A stretch of 64,000 nucleotides of DNA from Aliiruegeria haliotis (GCF_003003255.1 NZ_PVTD01000009.1:113744-177743), one strand, 5' to 3'; counted from the stretch's first letter, positions 47,219-57,299 are shown. Notes: a model not told the origin generated them from the sequence alone. Numbers and translations are program-made.

Positions 47219-48445
47219 CTATTCCGCCACATGCGGGGTTTCTTTGGGGTGATGCTCGGGGTCCTTCGGATCCGCGGGCTTCCGGCCACGATTGCGGATG
47301 ACGTTGAGCAGTCGCTGACCACCTTCGACGAGTCCACCCGGCAGGAAGGTCACGACCAGCATGAACAGGATGCCAAGCGTCAGGTGCCAGCCCTTGCCCA
47401 CGAAGGGGTGAACGATGAAGACCATGAAGTCTTCCATTCCGTCGGGCATGAAGGCGAACCACTGGTGCAGCACGTTGTCGTTGATCTTCGAGAAGATGTT
47501 CTCGAAGTACTTGATGAAGCCGGCGCCCAGCACGGGGCCGATCAGCGTACCCGCACCGCCGAGGATGGTCATCAGCACCACTTCACCCGAGGCGGTCCAC
47601 TGCATCCGCTCCGCGCCCGCAAGCGGGTCCATCGCGGCGAGCAGCCCACCGGCGAGGCCGGCATACATGCCCGAGATGATGAAGGCGGCCAGCGTGTAGG
47701 GCTTGGGGTTGAGGCCGGTGTAGTTGAGCCGGTTCTGGTTCGACTTCACCGCGCGCAGCATCAGGCCGAAGGGCGAGCGGAAGAGCCGGATGGACAGGTA
47801 GAAGACCACCAGCATGATCAGCGCACAGAGGTAGTAGCCGTTGTTGAAGGTGAACTCCCACCCTCCGAGCTTAAGCTCCAGGAAGTTGTCCCGCATCGCC
47901 CAGCCGAAGAGGTGAGGCACGTCAGGCAACCCGTCGCGATGGAGGATCTGCGGATCGTCTGCATAGACCTGCAGGCCGGTTTCGCCATTGGTCAGGTTGA
48001 ACTTGGGGTTCGACAGGACCGAGTAGGCCAGCGCGAAGGACATCTGCGCGAAGGCGAGTGTCAGGATCGAGAAGTAGATCCCGGAGCGGCGCAGCGACAC
48101 GTATCCGATCAGCACGGAGAAGATGCCCGCCACGACGACAGAGAGCGCGATGGCTGGGACGACGTTGTAGGAGAGCAGCTTGAACATCCAGACCGCGGCG
48201 TAGGACCCCACTCCCAGGAAGGCCGCATGGCCGAAGGAGAGGTAGCCGGTGAGGCCGAAGAGGATGTTGAAGCCGATGGCGAAGATCCCGAAGATCACGA
48301 AGCGCTGCATCAGGTCCGGATACCCGGCATTGAACTGTGCCATCGCGCTGTTGGTGGGGAAGGGGTTGAGCAGGAACGGGGCTGCCAGCGCCAGAATGGC
48401 GACAACGATGAGCAGCGACGTGTCCTTCTTGTTGAGTCCAAGCAT
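47219..48445 (-). CDS. livM: Branched-chain amino acid type ABC transporter permease LivM
   Basis: LivM is one of two permeases. The 408-residue protein has about ten helices and a soluble insertion at about residues 135-200. The conserved permease block is near [32 protein letters not shown], then [12 protein letters not shown]. The start ATG at 48445 follows GGAGG. It ends 13 bases before livG. Confidence 0.93.
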   Translation of the reverse strand: MLGLNKKDTSLLIVVAILALAAPFLLNPFPTNSAMAQFNAGYPDLMQRFVIFGIFAIGFNILFGLTGYLSFGHAAFLGVGSYAAVWMFKLLSYNVVPAIALSVVVAGIFSVLIGYVSLRRSGIYFSILTLAFAQMSFALAYSVLSNPKFNLTNGETGLQVYADDPQILHRDGLPDVPHLFGWAMRDNFLELKLGGWEFTFNNGYYLCALIMLVVFYLSIRLFRSPFGLMLRAVKSNQNRLNYTGLNPKPYTLAAFIISGMYAGLAGGLLAAMDPLAGAERMQWTASGEVVLMTILGGAGTLIGPVLGAGFIKYFENIFSKINDNVLHQWFAFMPDGMEDFMVFIVHPFVGKGWHLTLGILFMLVVTFLPGGLVEGGQRLLNVIRNRGRKPADPKDPEHHPKETPHVAE

Positions 48446-48449
48446 GTGA

Positions 48450-49472
48450 TTAATCCTCCATCACGCCCTTGCGGCCCATCAGGCCCCTCGGACGGGTCAG
48501 CAGAACGATGATGGCGACCAGGTAGATGATGATCTGGTTGATGCCCGGAATGGTGGTTGTGGCCCAGGTGGTGGAGGCGAAGCTCTCCAGGATACCGAGC
48601 AGGAAGCCTGCGAGAACGGCCCCCGGCAAAGAGCCCATACCGCCGACGACGACCACGACGAAGGAGAGGACAAGGAAGTCCATGCCCATGTGGTAGTTCG
48701 GGGGGTTGATCGGTCCGTACATCACCCCGGCGAGGCCGGCCACGGCGGCTGCGAGGCCGAACATGATGGTGAAGCGGCGGTCGATGTCGATGCCCAGCAG
48801 GCCAACGGTTTCCCGGTCCGCCATGCCTGCGCGCACAACCATGCCGAAGGTGGTGAATTGCAGGAAGGAGAAAACGCCACCGATGATTGCGATCGCGAAG
48901 AAGAAGTAGACCAGGCGCCAGATCGGGTAGGCAAGCTCAAGGCTTAGCGGCGCACCGATGTTCACCACCCCCAGAAGCGCATCGGGCGGCGGGGTCTGGA
49001 TCGGGTTGGCACCGAAGAAATACTTGATGACTTCCTGCAGGACAATCGCCAGGCCGAAGGTCACCAGGATCTGGTCAGCATGGGGACGCTTGTAGAAGTG
49101 CTTGATCAGGCCACGCTCCATGATGAAGCCGACAGCAATCATGAAGGGGATGGCGATGAGAATCGAGAGCGGCACCGCCCAGTCGATGATGGCCCCGCCG
49201 ACCTCCGGTCCGAACCAACCCTCGACGTAGGGGGTCTTGACCTTCAGCGGGTTGCCAAGGAAGTCCACCTTGGTCTCGTCGATGACCTCGTAGGACGCCG
49301 AGAGGACACGCTGGAGCGTGACGGCGCAGAAGGCGCCGAGCATGAACAGGGCGCCGTGCGCGAAGTTCACGACGCCGAGCGTGCCGAAAATGAGAGTAAG
49401 CCCGAGCGCGATCAGCGCATAGGCTGAGCCCTTGTCGAGCCCGTTCAGTATCTGGAGTAGGATCGCGTCCAT
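48450..49472 (-). CDS. livH: Branched-chain amino acid type ABC transporter permease LivH
   Basis: LivH is the other permease. The 340-residue protein starts [40 protein letters not shown], a near-invariant opening of this family, and ends with [16 protein letters not shown] soluble insertion lies at about residues 55-85. The ATG at 49472 has AGGTGGGG upstream; a GTG at 49481 would add three residues. It lies four bases before livM. Confidence 0.93.
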   Translation of the reverse strand: MDAILLQILNGLDKGSAYALIALGLTLIFGTLGVVNFAHGALFMLGAFCAVTLQRVLSASYEVIDETKVDFLGNPLKVKTPYVEGWFGPEVGGAIIDWAVPLSILIAIPFMIAVGFIMERGLIKHFYKRPHADQILVTFGLAIVLQEVIKYFFGANPIQTPPPDALLGVVNIGAPLSLELAYPIWRLVYFFFAIAIIGGVFSFLQFTTFGMVVRAGMADRETVGLLGIDIDRRFTIMFGLAAAVAGLAGVMYGPINPPNYHMGMDFLVLSFVVVVVGGMGSLPGAVLAGFLLGILESFASTTWATTTIPGINQIIIYLVAIIVLLTRPRGLMGRKGVMED

Positions 49473-49537
49473 AATCCCCACCTGTCAAAAGTGTCAGGGG
49501 CGCCGACGGGGAGGCTGCCCCCGGGCGGTGAGTGAAT

Positions 49538-49562
49538 CCGGCCGCGCAGGATGCGCGGCCGG
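49538..49562 (-). terminator. Hairpin between binding-protein gene and livH
   Basis: CCGGCCGCGC at 49538-49547 pairs perfectly with GCGCGGCCGG at 49553-49562 around AGGAT. There is no T-run. Hairpins here commonly limit read-through and protect the binding-protein mRNA so that it is made in excess over the permeases. Confidence 0.55.
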
Positions 49563-49581
49563 TCTGGTGTGCGTGAGTGGT

Positions 49582-50931
49582 TTACGCGCCGTTGTTGCAC
49601 TCGCCGAGCGAGGCCTCGTCGCCACCGAACATCGGATGGTTCGGCGGGTAGGTGACCTGTGCGGCCGGGGTGACTTCGACGACTTCGAGAAGGTCGAACT
49701 CCGACTGCGGGTTTTCCTTGCCTTTCACGACCAGCACGTCCTTGAAGCACTGGTGGTCCTCGGCGCGGTAGAGCGTCTTGCCATTGCCCAGACCGTCGAA
49801 CTCGAAACCTTCGAGCGCGGCGGCGACATCGCAGGGTGCGAAGGACCCGGCGCGGGTCACGGCATCGGCATAGAGCAGCGTCTGCACGTAGCAGGTGTGC
49901 GCGGCCTGGCTCGGCGGGAAGCCGTACTTTTCGCCGAAGGACTTCACGAAGGCCTTGGAGCCCTCGTCCTGCAGCGACCAGTGCCAGTTGGTCGAACCGA
50001 CGATGTTCTTGATGTTCTCGCCGGCGCCGCGAGCCATGAGGCGCGAAAAGAGCGGAACGACGATCTCGAAGTTCTTGCCGTTGACTTCCTTCTCACGCAG
50101 GCCGAACTGCACCGCGTTGGTCAGCGAGTTGACCATGTTGCCGCCGTAGTGGTTCAGAACCAGCACGTCGGCGCCGGAGTTCAGAACCGGCGCGATGTAG
50201 GACGAGAAGTCCGTGGACGCGAGCGGCGTCAGCACGTTGTTCACGGTCTCCCAGCCGAGCGCCTCGGTGGCGGCGGCGATGGATTCCTGCTGCGTCCAGC
50301 CCCAGGTGTAGTCTGCCGTCAGGTGGTAGGCCTTGCGGTCGTCACCATAGAGGTTCTTCAGCACCGGGGCGAGTGCTGCGCCCGACATGTAGCCGTTGAA
50401 GAAGTGACGGAAACCGTTGGCCTTGCGGTCCTTGCCGGTGGTGTCGTTGGAGTGGGTCAGGCCTGCCATGAAGATAACGCCGGCTTCCTGGCAGAGGCCC
50501 TGCACGGCGATGGCCACACCGGAGGACGAACCGCCGGTGATCATGATGGCACCGTCCTTCTCGATCATCGACTTGGCAGACGCACGCGCGGCGTCGGACT
50601 TGGTCTGCGTGTCGCCCGTGACGTACTCGACCTTCTTGCCCATGATGCCGGTGCCGTCGAGAACCTTCGAGGAGAAGGTGTTCAGCATGCCACCGTCGCC
50701 GCCACCGTTCAGGTGCTCGACTGCCAGTTCGTAGGCGCGCAGCTCGTCGGCGCCCTCATCTGCGTAGGGTCCGGTCTGCGGGACGTTGAACCCGAGGGTG
50801 ACGCTCGAGCCCGTCGGCTCGTTGGTGACGGCGTGCGCGGACGACGTAAAGATCGTCGGCAGCGCCAGACCTGCGCCGGCTGCGACGCCGGTCTTCAGCA
50901 CGCCACGGCGCGTCGGAGTGAATTTCGTCAT
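49582..50931 (-). CDS. HAAT-family ABC transporter substrate-binding protein
   Basis: The 449-residue protein begins with a twin-arginine signal (FTPTRRGVLKTGVAAGAGLALP, cut near AHA about residue 34). It then has SVTLGFNVPQTGPYADEGA and GDTQTKSDAARASAKSMIE, typical of LivJ/UrtA-like periplasmic binding proteins. It heads the livHMGF operon on the minus strand and is divergent from a ScfR-type regulator. The ligand cannot be told from sequence; amino acid, urea-like and carboxylate ligands all occur in this family. Confidence 0.9.
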   Translation of the reverse strand: MTKFTPTRRGVLKTGVAAGAGLALPTIFTSSAHAVTNEPTGSSVTLGFNVPQTGPYADEGADELRAYELAVEHLNGGGDGGMLNTFSSKVLDGTGIMGKKVEYVTGDTQTKSDAARASAKSMIEKDGAIMITGGSSSGVAIAVQGLCQEAGVIFMAGLTHSNDTTGKDRKANGFRHFFNGYMSGAALAPVLKNLYGDDRKAYHLTADYTWGWTQQESIAAATEALGWETVNNVLTPLASTDFSSYIAPVLNSGADVLVLNHYGGNMVNSLTNAVQFGLREKEVNGKNFEIVVPLFSRLMARGAGENIKNIVGSTNWHWSLQDEGSKAFVKSFGEKYGFPPSQAAHTCYVQTLLYADAVTRAGSFAPCDVAAALEGFEFDGLGNGKTLYRAEDHQCFKDVLVVKGKENPQSEFDLLEVVEVTPAAQVTYPPNHPMFGGDEASLGECNNGA

Positions 50932-51057
50932 GTAGTCCTCCCAATGTTTTGTCGCGGCTGTGGTCCTCTACACGTCCGCGGTCCGGTTTCCCGAACGTGC
51001 CCAGTATCGGGGCGCTGTGGCAAACCAATCAACAACTCCTTTTCTTCAAAGGATTTT

Positions 51058-51097
51058 TTTGTAAAGACTTACACAATGCGATTGTATACCTTGTAAA
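51058..51097. promoter_or_regulatory. Paired ScfR-like boxes in the divergent promoter
   Basis: TTTGTAAA at 51058-51065 and CTTGTAAA at 51090-51097 lie 32 bases apart, about three helix turns, and a reversed ACTTACACAA sits between. They resemble TTTGCAAA, the box I recall for ScfR/RamB-family regulators (7 of 8 and 6 of 8 matches). The position, between the regulator and the binding-protein gene, fits control of both. Confidence 0.42.
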
Positions 51098-51147
51098 GGA
51101 ATTGTCACTGCAGTGCAGAAAGCCCTTGGGAAGGCGGGAAAAAGTTA

Positions 51148-52461
51148 ATGGCGCGCAACTCCCTGACGGGCAGCCGTATCCGCGAAAGACGCATGTTCAT
51201 GGGCCGCAAGCAGGCCGATCTGGCGCGCGCGGTGGGCATTTCTCCGTCGTATTTGAACCTGATTGAGCACAATCGGAGAAGAATCGGCGGCAAGTTGATT
51301 AACGATATTGCGCGGGAGTTAGGCGTGGAGCCTTCGGCGCTGACCGAGGGGGCGGAGGCGGCGCTGCTGGACACGCTGCGGGAGGCGGCGGCCGACCACG
51401 GAGGTGCGACGGAGGAACTCCCCCGGCTGGAGGAGTTCGTTGGCCGGTTTCCGGGCTGGGCGCGGCTGCTGGCCGATACCCGGCGGCGGTCGAGTGAACT
51501 GGAACACTCCGTCGAGATACTGTCCGACCGCATGACCCACGACCCTTTCCTGTCGACGTCGCTGCACGAGGTTATCTCCACGGTTACCGCGATCCGGTCC
51601 ACGGCGACGATCCTTGCCGAAACCCGAGACATCGACGCGGAGTGGCGCGATCGTTTCCACCGAAACATGGCGGAGGATTCCGCCCGTCTTGCCGAAAGCG
51701 CCGAGGCGCTGGTGCGGTATCTCGACGAGGCCAGCTCGACTGACGTGACTGGATCGACTCCGCAGGAGGAACTGGACAACTGGTTGAAGGCACAGGACTT
51801 CCATATCGCCGAGCTCGAACGCGCCCTGCCGCTGGAGCCGGAGACGCTGATCAACCGCGCGGGAGAGCTCAAGAGCACCGCCGCCAAGGCCCTGGCGCGT
51901 GGGTTTCTCGAACGCTACCTGAAAGATGCGGGCCACATGCCGCTGAAGACCTTCGGCCAGGCCGCGGTCGATAGCGGGTTCGACCCGGCCGCCCTTGCGA
52001 CCCGCTATGGTGTCGACCTCGCGGCCGTGTTTCGTCGTCTTGCATCGCTTCCGGCCGGAGATGTCGGCGGGGAGATCGGCCTGGTGTCCTGTGACGGATC
52101 GGGCACGTTGACCTTCCGCAAGCCCGTCGACGACTTTCCCTTGCCGCGCTACTCGGCGGCCTGTGCGCTCTGGCCGCTTTACATGGCGCTGTCCCGGCCG
52201 ATGTCGCCGGTCCGGCGCGTGGTGGAGATGGGCGGACGGTCGCGGCGCCTTTTCGTGACCTACGCCGTCTGCCAGCCCTCCCAGCCCGCGGGGTTTGACG
52301 GCCCGCCGGTGCTGGAGGCCGCGATGCTGATCCTGCCCTTGGAAATCACGCAAATGGTCGATGCAGCGGCGGAACTGGAGGTCGGAACCTCCTGCCGGAT
52401 CTGTCCGCGCCCGGCCTGCGCGGCGCGACGGGAGCCCTCGATCATGGCAGAGGCGTTTTGA
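51148..52461 (+). CDS. ScfR/RamB-family transcription regulator
   Basis: The 437-residue protein has an N-terminal XRE helix-turn-helix (RIRERRMFMGRKQADLARAVGISPSYLNLIEHNRRRIGG, about residues 10-48). Its C-terminal region has the DUF2083-type cysteine-rich end GTSCRICPRPACAARREPSI. This is the ScfR architecture, whose known members sense short-chain acyl-CoA and control carboxylate metabolism. An HExxH-like motif usually found in the middle of related proteins is not visible. It is divergent from the HAAT transporter and precedes a two-component pair. Confidence 0.85.
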   Translation: MARNSLTGSRIRERRMFMGRKQADLARAVGISPSYLNLIEHNRRRIGGKLINDIARELGVEPSALTEGAEAALLDTLREAAADHGGATEELPRLEEFVGRFPGWARLLADTRRRSSELEHSVEILSDRMTHDPFLSTSLHEVISTVTAIRSTATILAETRDIDAEWRDRFHRNMAEDSARLAESAEALVRYLDEASSTDVTGSTPQEELDNWLKAQDFHIAELERALPLEPETLINRAGELKSTAAKALARGFLERYLKDAGHMPLKTFGQAAVDSGFDPAALATRYGVDLAAVFRRLASLPAGDVGGEIGLVSCDGSGTLTFRKPVDDFPLPRYSAACALWPLYMALSRPMSPVRRVVEMGGRSRRLFVTYAVCQPSQPAGFDGPPVLEAAMLILPLEITQMVDAAAELEVGTSCRICPRPACAARREPSIMAEAF

Positions 52462-52542
52462 CACTGCCCAAGCTTCCGGCAATAGTGGAAACAGCGGCGG
52501 GAGGAGAATAACAATGACCTGCCTATCCGGGGGGGATGACGC

Positions 52543-52926
52543 ATGGGCAAGCGTGTATTGCTGGTCGAAGATGAGCCCAACATCATCGAGGCCATTCGAT
52601 TCATCCTGTCGCGGGACGGGTGGGTCGTAGACACCCATTCAGATGGTTCAACCGCCGTGGATACGGTCCTTTCGGCGGTGCCGGATGTGCTTGTCCTGGA
52701 CGTGATGCTCCCGGGGAAATCCGGCTTCGATATTCTGCGCGAGTTGCGCGGGGCATCGGCAACCGCAGATCTGCCGATCCTTATGCTGACCGCGAAGGGG
52801 CAGGGGCGGGATCGCGAACTTGCCGAGCGCTACGGCGCCAACCGCTTCATGACCAAGCCATTCTCAAATTCCGAGGTTCTGGAGACCGTGAACGCCCTTC
52901 AGGCCGGTGTCACGGATCAGGCGTGA
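52543..52926 (+). CDS. Single-domain response regulator
   Basis: The 127-residue protein is one receiver domain with no output domain. The phosphorylation site is Asp53 (VLVLDVMLPGKSG), with the acidic pair Asp10-Glu11, Thr83 and Lys105 (TKPF) in place. It precedes a small membrane protein and a transporter-fused kinase, so it is probably the kinase's partner. Lacking a DNA-binding domain, it would act by phosphate relay or protein contact. Confidence 0.9.
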   Translation: MGKRVLLVEDEPNIIEAIRFILSRDGWVVDTHSDGSTAVDTVLSAVPDVLVLDVMLPGKSGFDILRELRGASATADLPILMLTAKGQGRDRELAERYGANRFMTKPFSNSEVLETVNALQAGVTDQA

Positions 52927-53315
52927 GCGGCGACGGTGAGAGCGATCGTTCCGAAGACCGCCGGAGCGGCGACGCGTCGGTGCGATGGGACGACCTGTTG
53001 CCGGAAAGCTCCGAACGCGGTGTGACGCCTGTCTTTCTCGATCGGAAGATCTACCGGCGCCGTCGGGTGATGGACGCCGCGCGACTGCTTCCGGCTTTCG
53101 GCACCGCGCTGCTGATGTTGCCGATGCTCTGGGCGCAGGATTACGGCACGGCAGCGGGCGCGATCTACCTGTTCCTGATCTGGATCCTGCTCATCGTGAC
53201 CACGGCACTCATCGCGAGGCGATTGGCCGAGCCGCTGCGTGACGAGCGCAAGGAAGGCCCCTCCGCAGGTCCGTCCGGCGCCGGGCAGACGGTGCAACAA
53301 GACCGGGAAGGCTAG
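52923..53315 (+). CDS. Hypothetical two-helix membrane protein between response regulator and kinase
   Basis: The 130-residue protein starts with GTG at 52923, overlapping the regulator's stop (GTGA), and has an acidic N-terminus, two helices (about residues 58-75 and 78-97) and a charged tail. It stops three bases before the kinase gene. It may help the sensor kinase, as accessory membrane proteins do, but no family was recognised. Confidence 0.68.
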   Translation: MSGDGESDRSEDRRSGDASVRWDDLLPESSERGVTPVFLDRKIYRRRRVMDAARLLPAFGTALLMLPMLWAQDYGTAAGAIYLFLIWILLIVTTALIARRLAEPLRDERKEGPSAGPSGAGQTVQQDREG

Positions 53316-53318
53316 GCC

Positions 53319-56027
53319 ATGTCCTTCAACCTGCTCGTGAGCGTGTCCCTTGGCTATGTCGCCCTGCTTTTCATGGTCGCGGCGCTGGCCGACCGCCGCG
53401 CCAGGCGTGTGGGCGGCGGCTGGCTGCGCTCACCGCTGGTCTACACGCTTTCGCTGTCGGTCTATTGTACGGCCTGGACCTTCTATGGTGCGGTGGGATA
53501 CGCCGCGCGGTCGGGACTGGAGTTCATCACCATCTACCTCGGGCCGACTTTGGTCTTTACCGGCTGGTGGCTGTTGCTGCGAAAGCTGGTGCGGGTCGGA
53601 CGCACCCAACGGATCACCTCCATCGCCGACATGATCTCCTCCCGCTACGGCAAATCGAACAGGCTCGGCGTGCTGGTCACCATCCTGGCCGTCGTTGGCA
53701 CTACGCCGTATATCGCGCTGCAATTGCAGTCGGTTACCCTGTCCTTCGGCGTGTTCGCCGCGCCGGGCGCGGAATTCTGGGATCCGGCTGACCCGGCCTC
53801 CACCGGGCTCTGGGTTGCAGCGGGGCTTGCCGTTTTCACGATTCTCTTCGGCACCCGGAACCTGAATTCGAACGAGCGTCACCACGGCGTCGTCATGGCC
53901 ATCGCAGTCGAGGCAGTGGTCAAGCTCGTGGCCTTGATGGCCGTCGGGTGCTTTGTCGTCTGGGGGATTGCGGACGGTCCGGCCGATATCCTGGCCCGCA
54001 TCGACAATTCAGCGTTGGCGGGTTGGCAGATCAATCCGACCCGATGGGCCGGTCTGATCTTCACCTCTGCGGCGGCAATCCTCTGTCTGCCGCGCATGTT
54101 CCAGGTGCTGGTGGTCGAGAACGAGGACGAGGCGCATCTGGGTGTCGCGTCCTGGGCGTTTCCGCTTTACCTCTGCATGATGAGCCTGTTCGTGGTGCCC
54201 ATTGCCGTGGTGGGGCTGGAGCACTTGCCGGAGGGCGCAAACCCCGACCTTTTCGTGCTTACCCTGCCACTCAAGGAGAATTGGAACGGGCTGGCGATGC
54301 TGGCCTTCCTAGGCGGGTTTTCTTCTGCCACATCCATGGTGATCGTCGCGGCACTGGCGCTGGCCACGATGGTTTCCAACCATGTCGTCATGCCGGTCTA
54401 CCTCAACTCCCGACAGGGCGGTGCGACCATGGCCGGCGACGTCCGCGGGGTCGTGTTGCGCGCCAGGCGCTTCTCCATCGCCGCGGTGCTCGCTCTCGGC
54501 TATCTCTACTACCGTTTCTCGGGCGGCTCGGCGGCGCTGGCCTCGATTGGCCTCATCTCCTTCGTCGGAGTCAGCCAGGTGTTGCCAGCCCTTCTGGGTG
54601 GGTTGTTCTGGCGCGGCGGAACCCGTGCCGGGGCCGCGGCGGGCCTGGTCACCGGCTTCGTCGTCTGGGCCTATGTGCTGTTCCTGCCGAGTTTCGGGAC
54701 CGATGGTCCCTTCAGCCCGACCATGCTCGCCGAAGGCCCCTTCGGTATCCATTGGTTACGGCCGCAGGCGCTGTTCGGCATCGACGGCATGGACCCGTTC
54801 GTACACGCGGTGTTCTGGTCGATCCTGCTCAATACCGTGGCGTTCTGCGGCGTCTCCATCCGCACCTTTCCGACACCGTTGGAGCGGCTGCAGGGCGCGC
54901 AGGTGGTCAATGTCTTCGAACACACGCTGGGCGCGCGCGGCTGGACCCGTGGCAGCGCCGAGGCTGAGGATCTTCTGATGATGGCGCAGCGCATTCTCGG
55001 CCCGTCGGATGCGCAGGCACTTTTCCAATCCGAGGCCAGCACCCAGGGGAAGCTTGGTTATCTTCCTGAAACAACGCCGGAATTTCTGGATCGATTGGAG
55101 CGGGAACTGGCCGCCAGCGTCGGCGCGGCGACCGCGCATGCGATGGTCGCGCAGATCGCCGGATCGTCGACCGTCGGGGTCGAAGACCTGATGCGCGTGG
55201 CCGACGAGGCCCAGCAGATCCTCGAATATTCCAATCGGCTGGAAGCGCAGTCGAAGGAGTTGGAGCGCACCGCGCGCAAGCTCCGGGATGCCAACCAGAA
55301 ACTCACGGAGCTTTCGATTCAAAAGGACGCCTTCCTCAGCCAGATCAGCCACGAGTTGCGCACGCCCATGACCTCCGTCCGGGCCTTCTCCGAGATCCTT
55401 CGGGAGGGTGGGCTCGACGAAAGCGACCAGGGGCGCTACGCCGGGATCATCCACGACGAGGCCATCCGTCTGACCCGGTTGCTGGACGATCTTCTCGATC
55501 TTTCGGTGCTGGAGAACGCGCAGGTCAGTCTGAGCCTCGGCGCGGCCCGGCTGGGCGATCTGCTGGATCGGGCGATTGCCGCCACGGGAGCGCTTACGGA
55601 GGTCGGCCCCGATGACGGTCTCAAGGTGGCGCGCGATCCGGGCCGCGAACAGATCGAACTGGTGACCGATGCCGACAGGCTGACGCAGGTCTTTATCAAT
55701 CTCATTGGAAACGCCAAGAAATACTGCGATGCTCAGGAGCCTGAGCTGCGCATTCGGGCCCGGCAAAGGGACGGGCGTGCGGTGATCGACTTCATCGACA
55801 ATGGGTCGGGGATCCCGGCCCGCAGCCAGGATATCATCTTCGAGAAATTCTCCCGGTTGTCTGATCAGTCGGCCGCCGGCGGGGCTGGGTTGGGGCTGGC
55901 GATCTGCCGAGAGATCATGCTGCGGCTGGGGGGATCGATCGAGTACCTGCCAGGTCAGGGCGGGGCAGCCTTCCGGGTAACGGTGCCTTTGGCGGCCGGT
56001 CGCAGCGCGGCACAGGCGGCACAATAA
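53319..56027 (+). CDS. Sodium:solute-symporter-fused histidine kinase
   Basis: The 902-residue protein joins an SSS/SLC5-type transporter domain of about 13 helices (about residues 1-500) to a STAC-like linker (about 535-620), a coiled coil, and a kinase core. The phospho-acceptor His is about residue 678 (QISHELRTPMTSVRAF), with ATP blocks NLIGNAKKYCD, DFIDNGSGIP and GAGLGLAICREIMLRLGG. There is no PAS domain. CbrA- and CrbS-type kinases have this design and sense carbon supply such as acetate or amino acids. The neighbouring ScfR-type gene makes a carboxylate signal plausible. Confidence 0.92.
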   Translation: MSFNLLVSVSLGYVALLFMVAALADRRARRVGGGWLRSPLVYTLSLSVYCTAWTFYGAVGYAARSGLEFITIYLGPTLVFTGWWLLLRKLVRVGRTQRITSIADMISSRYGKSNRLGVLVTILAVVGTTPYIALQLQSVTLSFGVFAAPGAEFWDPADPASTGLWVAAGLAVFTILFGTRNLNSNERHHGVVMAIAVEAVVKLVALMAVGCFVVWGIADGPADILARIDNSALAGWQINPTRWAGLIFTSAAAILCLPRMFQVLVVENEDEAHLGVASWAFPLYLCMMSLFVVPIAVVGLEHLPEGANPDLFVLTLPLKENWNGLAMLAFLGGFSSATSMVIVAALALATMVSNHVVMPVYLNSRQGGATMAGDVRGVVLRARRFSIAAVLALGYLYYRFSGGSAALASIGLISFVGVSQVLPALLGGLFWRGGTRAGAAAGLVTGFVVWAYVLFLPSFGTDGPFSPTMLAEGPFGIHWLRPQALFGIDGMDPFVHAVFWSILLNTVAFCGVSIRTFPTPLERLQGAQVVNVFEHTLGARGWTRGSAEAEDLLMMAQRILGPSDAQALFQSEASTQGKLGYLPETTPEFLDRLERELAASVGAATAHAMVAQIAGSSTVGVEDLMRVADEAQQILEYSNRLEAQSKELERTARKLRDANQKLTELSIQKDAFLSQISHELRTPMTSVRAFSEILREGGLDESDQGRYAGIIHDEAIRLTRLLDDLLDLSVLENAQVSLSLGAARLGDLLDRAIAATGALTEVGPDDGLKVARDPGREQIELVTDADRLTQVFINLIGNAKKYCDAQEPELRIRARQRDGRAVIDFIDNGSGIPARSQDIIFEKFSRLSDQSAAGGAGLGLAICREIMLRLGGSIEYLPGQGGAAFRVTVPLAAGRSAAQAAQ

Positions 56028-56138
56028 TCCGTCTTCCGATGGGTCGCATTAACGGTTTGCTCAGGGAATTCTGGGCAGTGTTGCCGCGAACGACCCCGCA
56101 TCGGACAGGTTCCCCGGGGCCAGCAGGATGAAACACTT

Positions 56139-57299
56139 ATGGCCGAGGCTGCGGCGCAATCGGTGTTGAGACGCATGGCAGCGGCGGGGCGAGAGAACCC
56201 GGCCGGGGGCAGGGCGATTCTGCCTGCTCGCGTGCTGTCTTCGGGCCTCAGCCGCTCCGCCGAGAACCTGCTTTCCATGGACACGTCCGTTTCAAGCTGC
56301 TCGGAACGCATTGTGTCGTTGACCGAACTGCTTGAGATTCTTCCCGAAGATGGGCTGCTGGCCATCCTCGAAGGGCCGGAGGAATCGCTAGGCCTGATGG
56401 TTCTGGATGCGCCTTTCCTGTCCGCGCTGATCGAGAAGCAGATGACCGGCGCCTTGTCGGAACGCATGCCACCGCCGCGTCGGGCAACGCGCACGGACGC
56501 CGCGCTGGCTGCCGATCTCATCGATGCCATGCTCAGGGAGTTCGAAGAACCGTTCCTCGCGCGCTCGGAGGCGTCCTGGGTGACGGGATACGCCTATTCC
56601 AGCCACCTCGAAGATCCGCGCCCGCTGGGGTTGTTGCTCGAAGATGTCGATTACCGTGTTTTCGGCCTCTCGGTTCAGGTGGAGGCGGGGATCCGCGGCG
56701 GAAGGATCGTTCTTGCCCTTCCGGCCGAAGGCCGTGGTCGCCCGGATCTGACCGCTGTGAACGAGACAACCACCGGGGACGATCCCGAGTGGGAGGACAA
56801 GCTGAAGGCTGTCGTTCTGGGCGGAGAAGTGCGCCTTGAGGCGGTGCTGCACCGGTTCCGGGTTCCGTTCGAAGAGCTTGCACGGCTGAACGTCGGTCAG
56901 GAACTTCCCTTGCCGGCGGCGCGGATCGATGGTGTCAAGCTCACCAGCGAGGAAGGGCAGGCATTCACGACCGGCCGTCTGGGGCAGAGCCATGGGCATC
57001 GGGCGGTGCGCATTGGCTCGGGCGCAGCGTTGCCATCTCCGACGCTCGATCTCGCCGATGCGCTCGCCGCTGCACCGCCCGCGACACCGGAAATCCCCTC
57101 AGCGGAGCTGCCTCCCTTGCCACTGGCAGTCTCGCCGGCCGACCACGGTTCAACAGACGCTGGAGTTGGCGCCGATTCCGACAGCGGCCTTCCGGACCAC
57201 CCCGCGATGGACAGTCCTGCACCACTGGATACGCTGCCCGACCTCGGCGCCGGAGTTGCCCCGGTTGGGATTGGAGATCTGCCGCCAATTACAGACTAG
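56139..57299 (+). CDS. FliM/FliN-family protein (orphan)
   Basis: The 386-residue protein resembles the flagellar switch family seen in Rhodobacterales. A central region has FGLSVQVEAGIRGGRIVLALP. The C-terminal SpoA-like domain (about residues 220-280) has KAVVLGGEVRLEAVLHRFRVPFEELARLNVGQELPLP. A Pro/Ala-rich acidic tail follows (about 295-386). No other flagellar genes are nearby. It could be a second C-ring component, or a protein reused for secretion; both are inference. Confidence 0.72.
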   Translation: MAEAAAQSVLRRMAAAGRENPAGGRAILPARVLSSGLSRSAENLLSMDTSVSSCSERIVSLTELLEILPEDGLLAILEGPEESLGLMVLDAPFLSALIEKQMTGALSERMPPPRRATRTDAALAADLIDAMLREFEEPFLARSEASWVTGYAYSSHLEDPRPLGLLLEDVDYRVFGLSVQVEAGIRGGRIVLALPAEGRGRPDLTAVNETTTGDDPEWEDKLKAVVLGGEVRLEAVLHRFRVPFEELARLNVGQELPLPAARIDGVKLTSEEGQAFTTGRLGQSHGHRAVRIGSGAALPSPTLDLADALAAAPPATPEIPSAELPPLPLAVSPADHGSTDAGVGADSDSGLPDHPAMDSPAPLDTLPDLGAGVAPVGIGDLPPITD

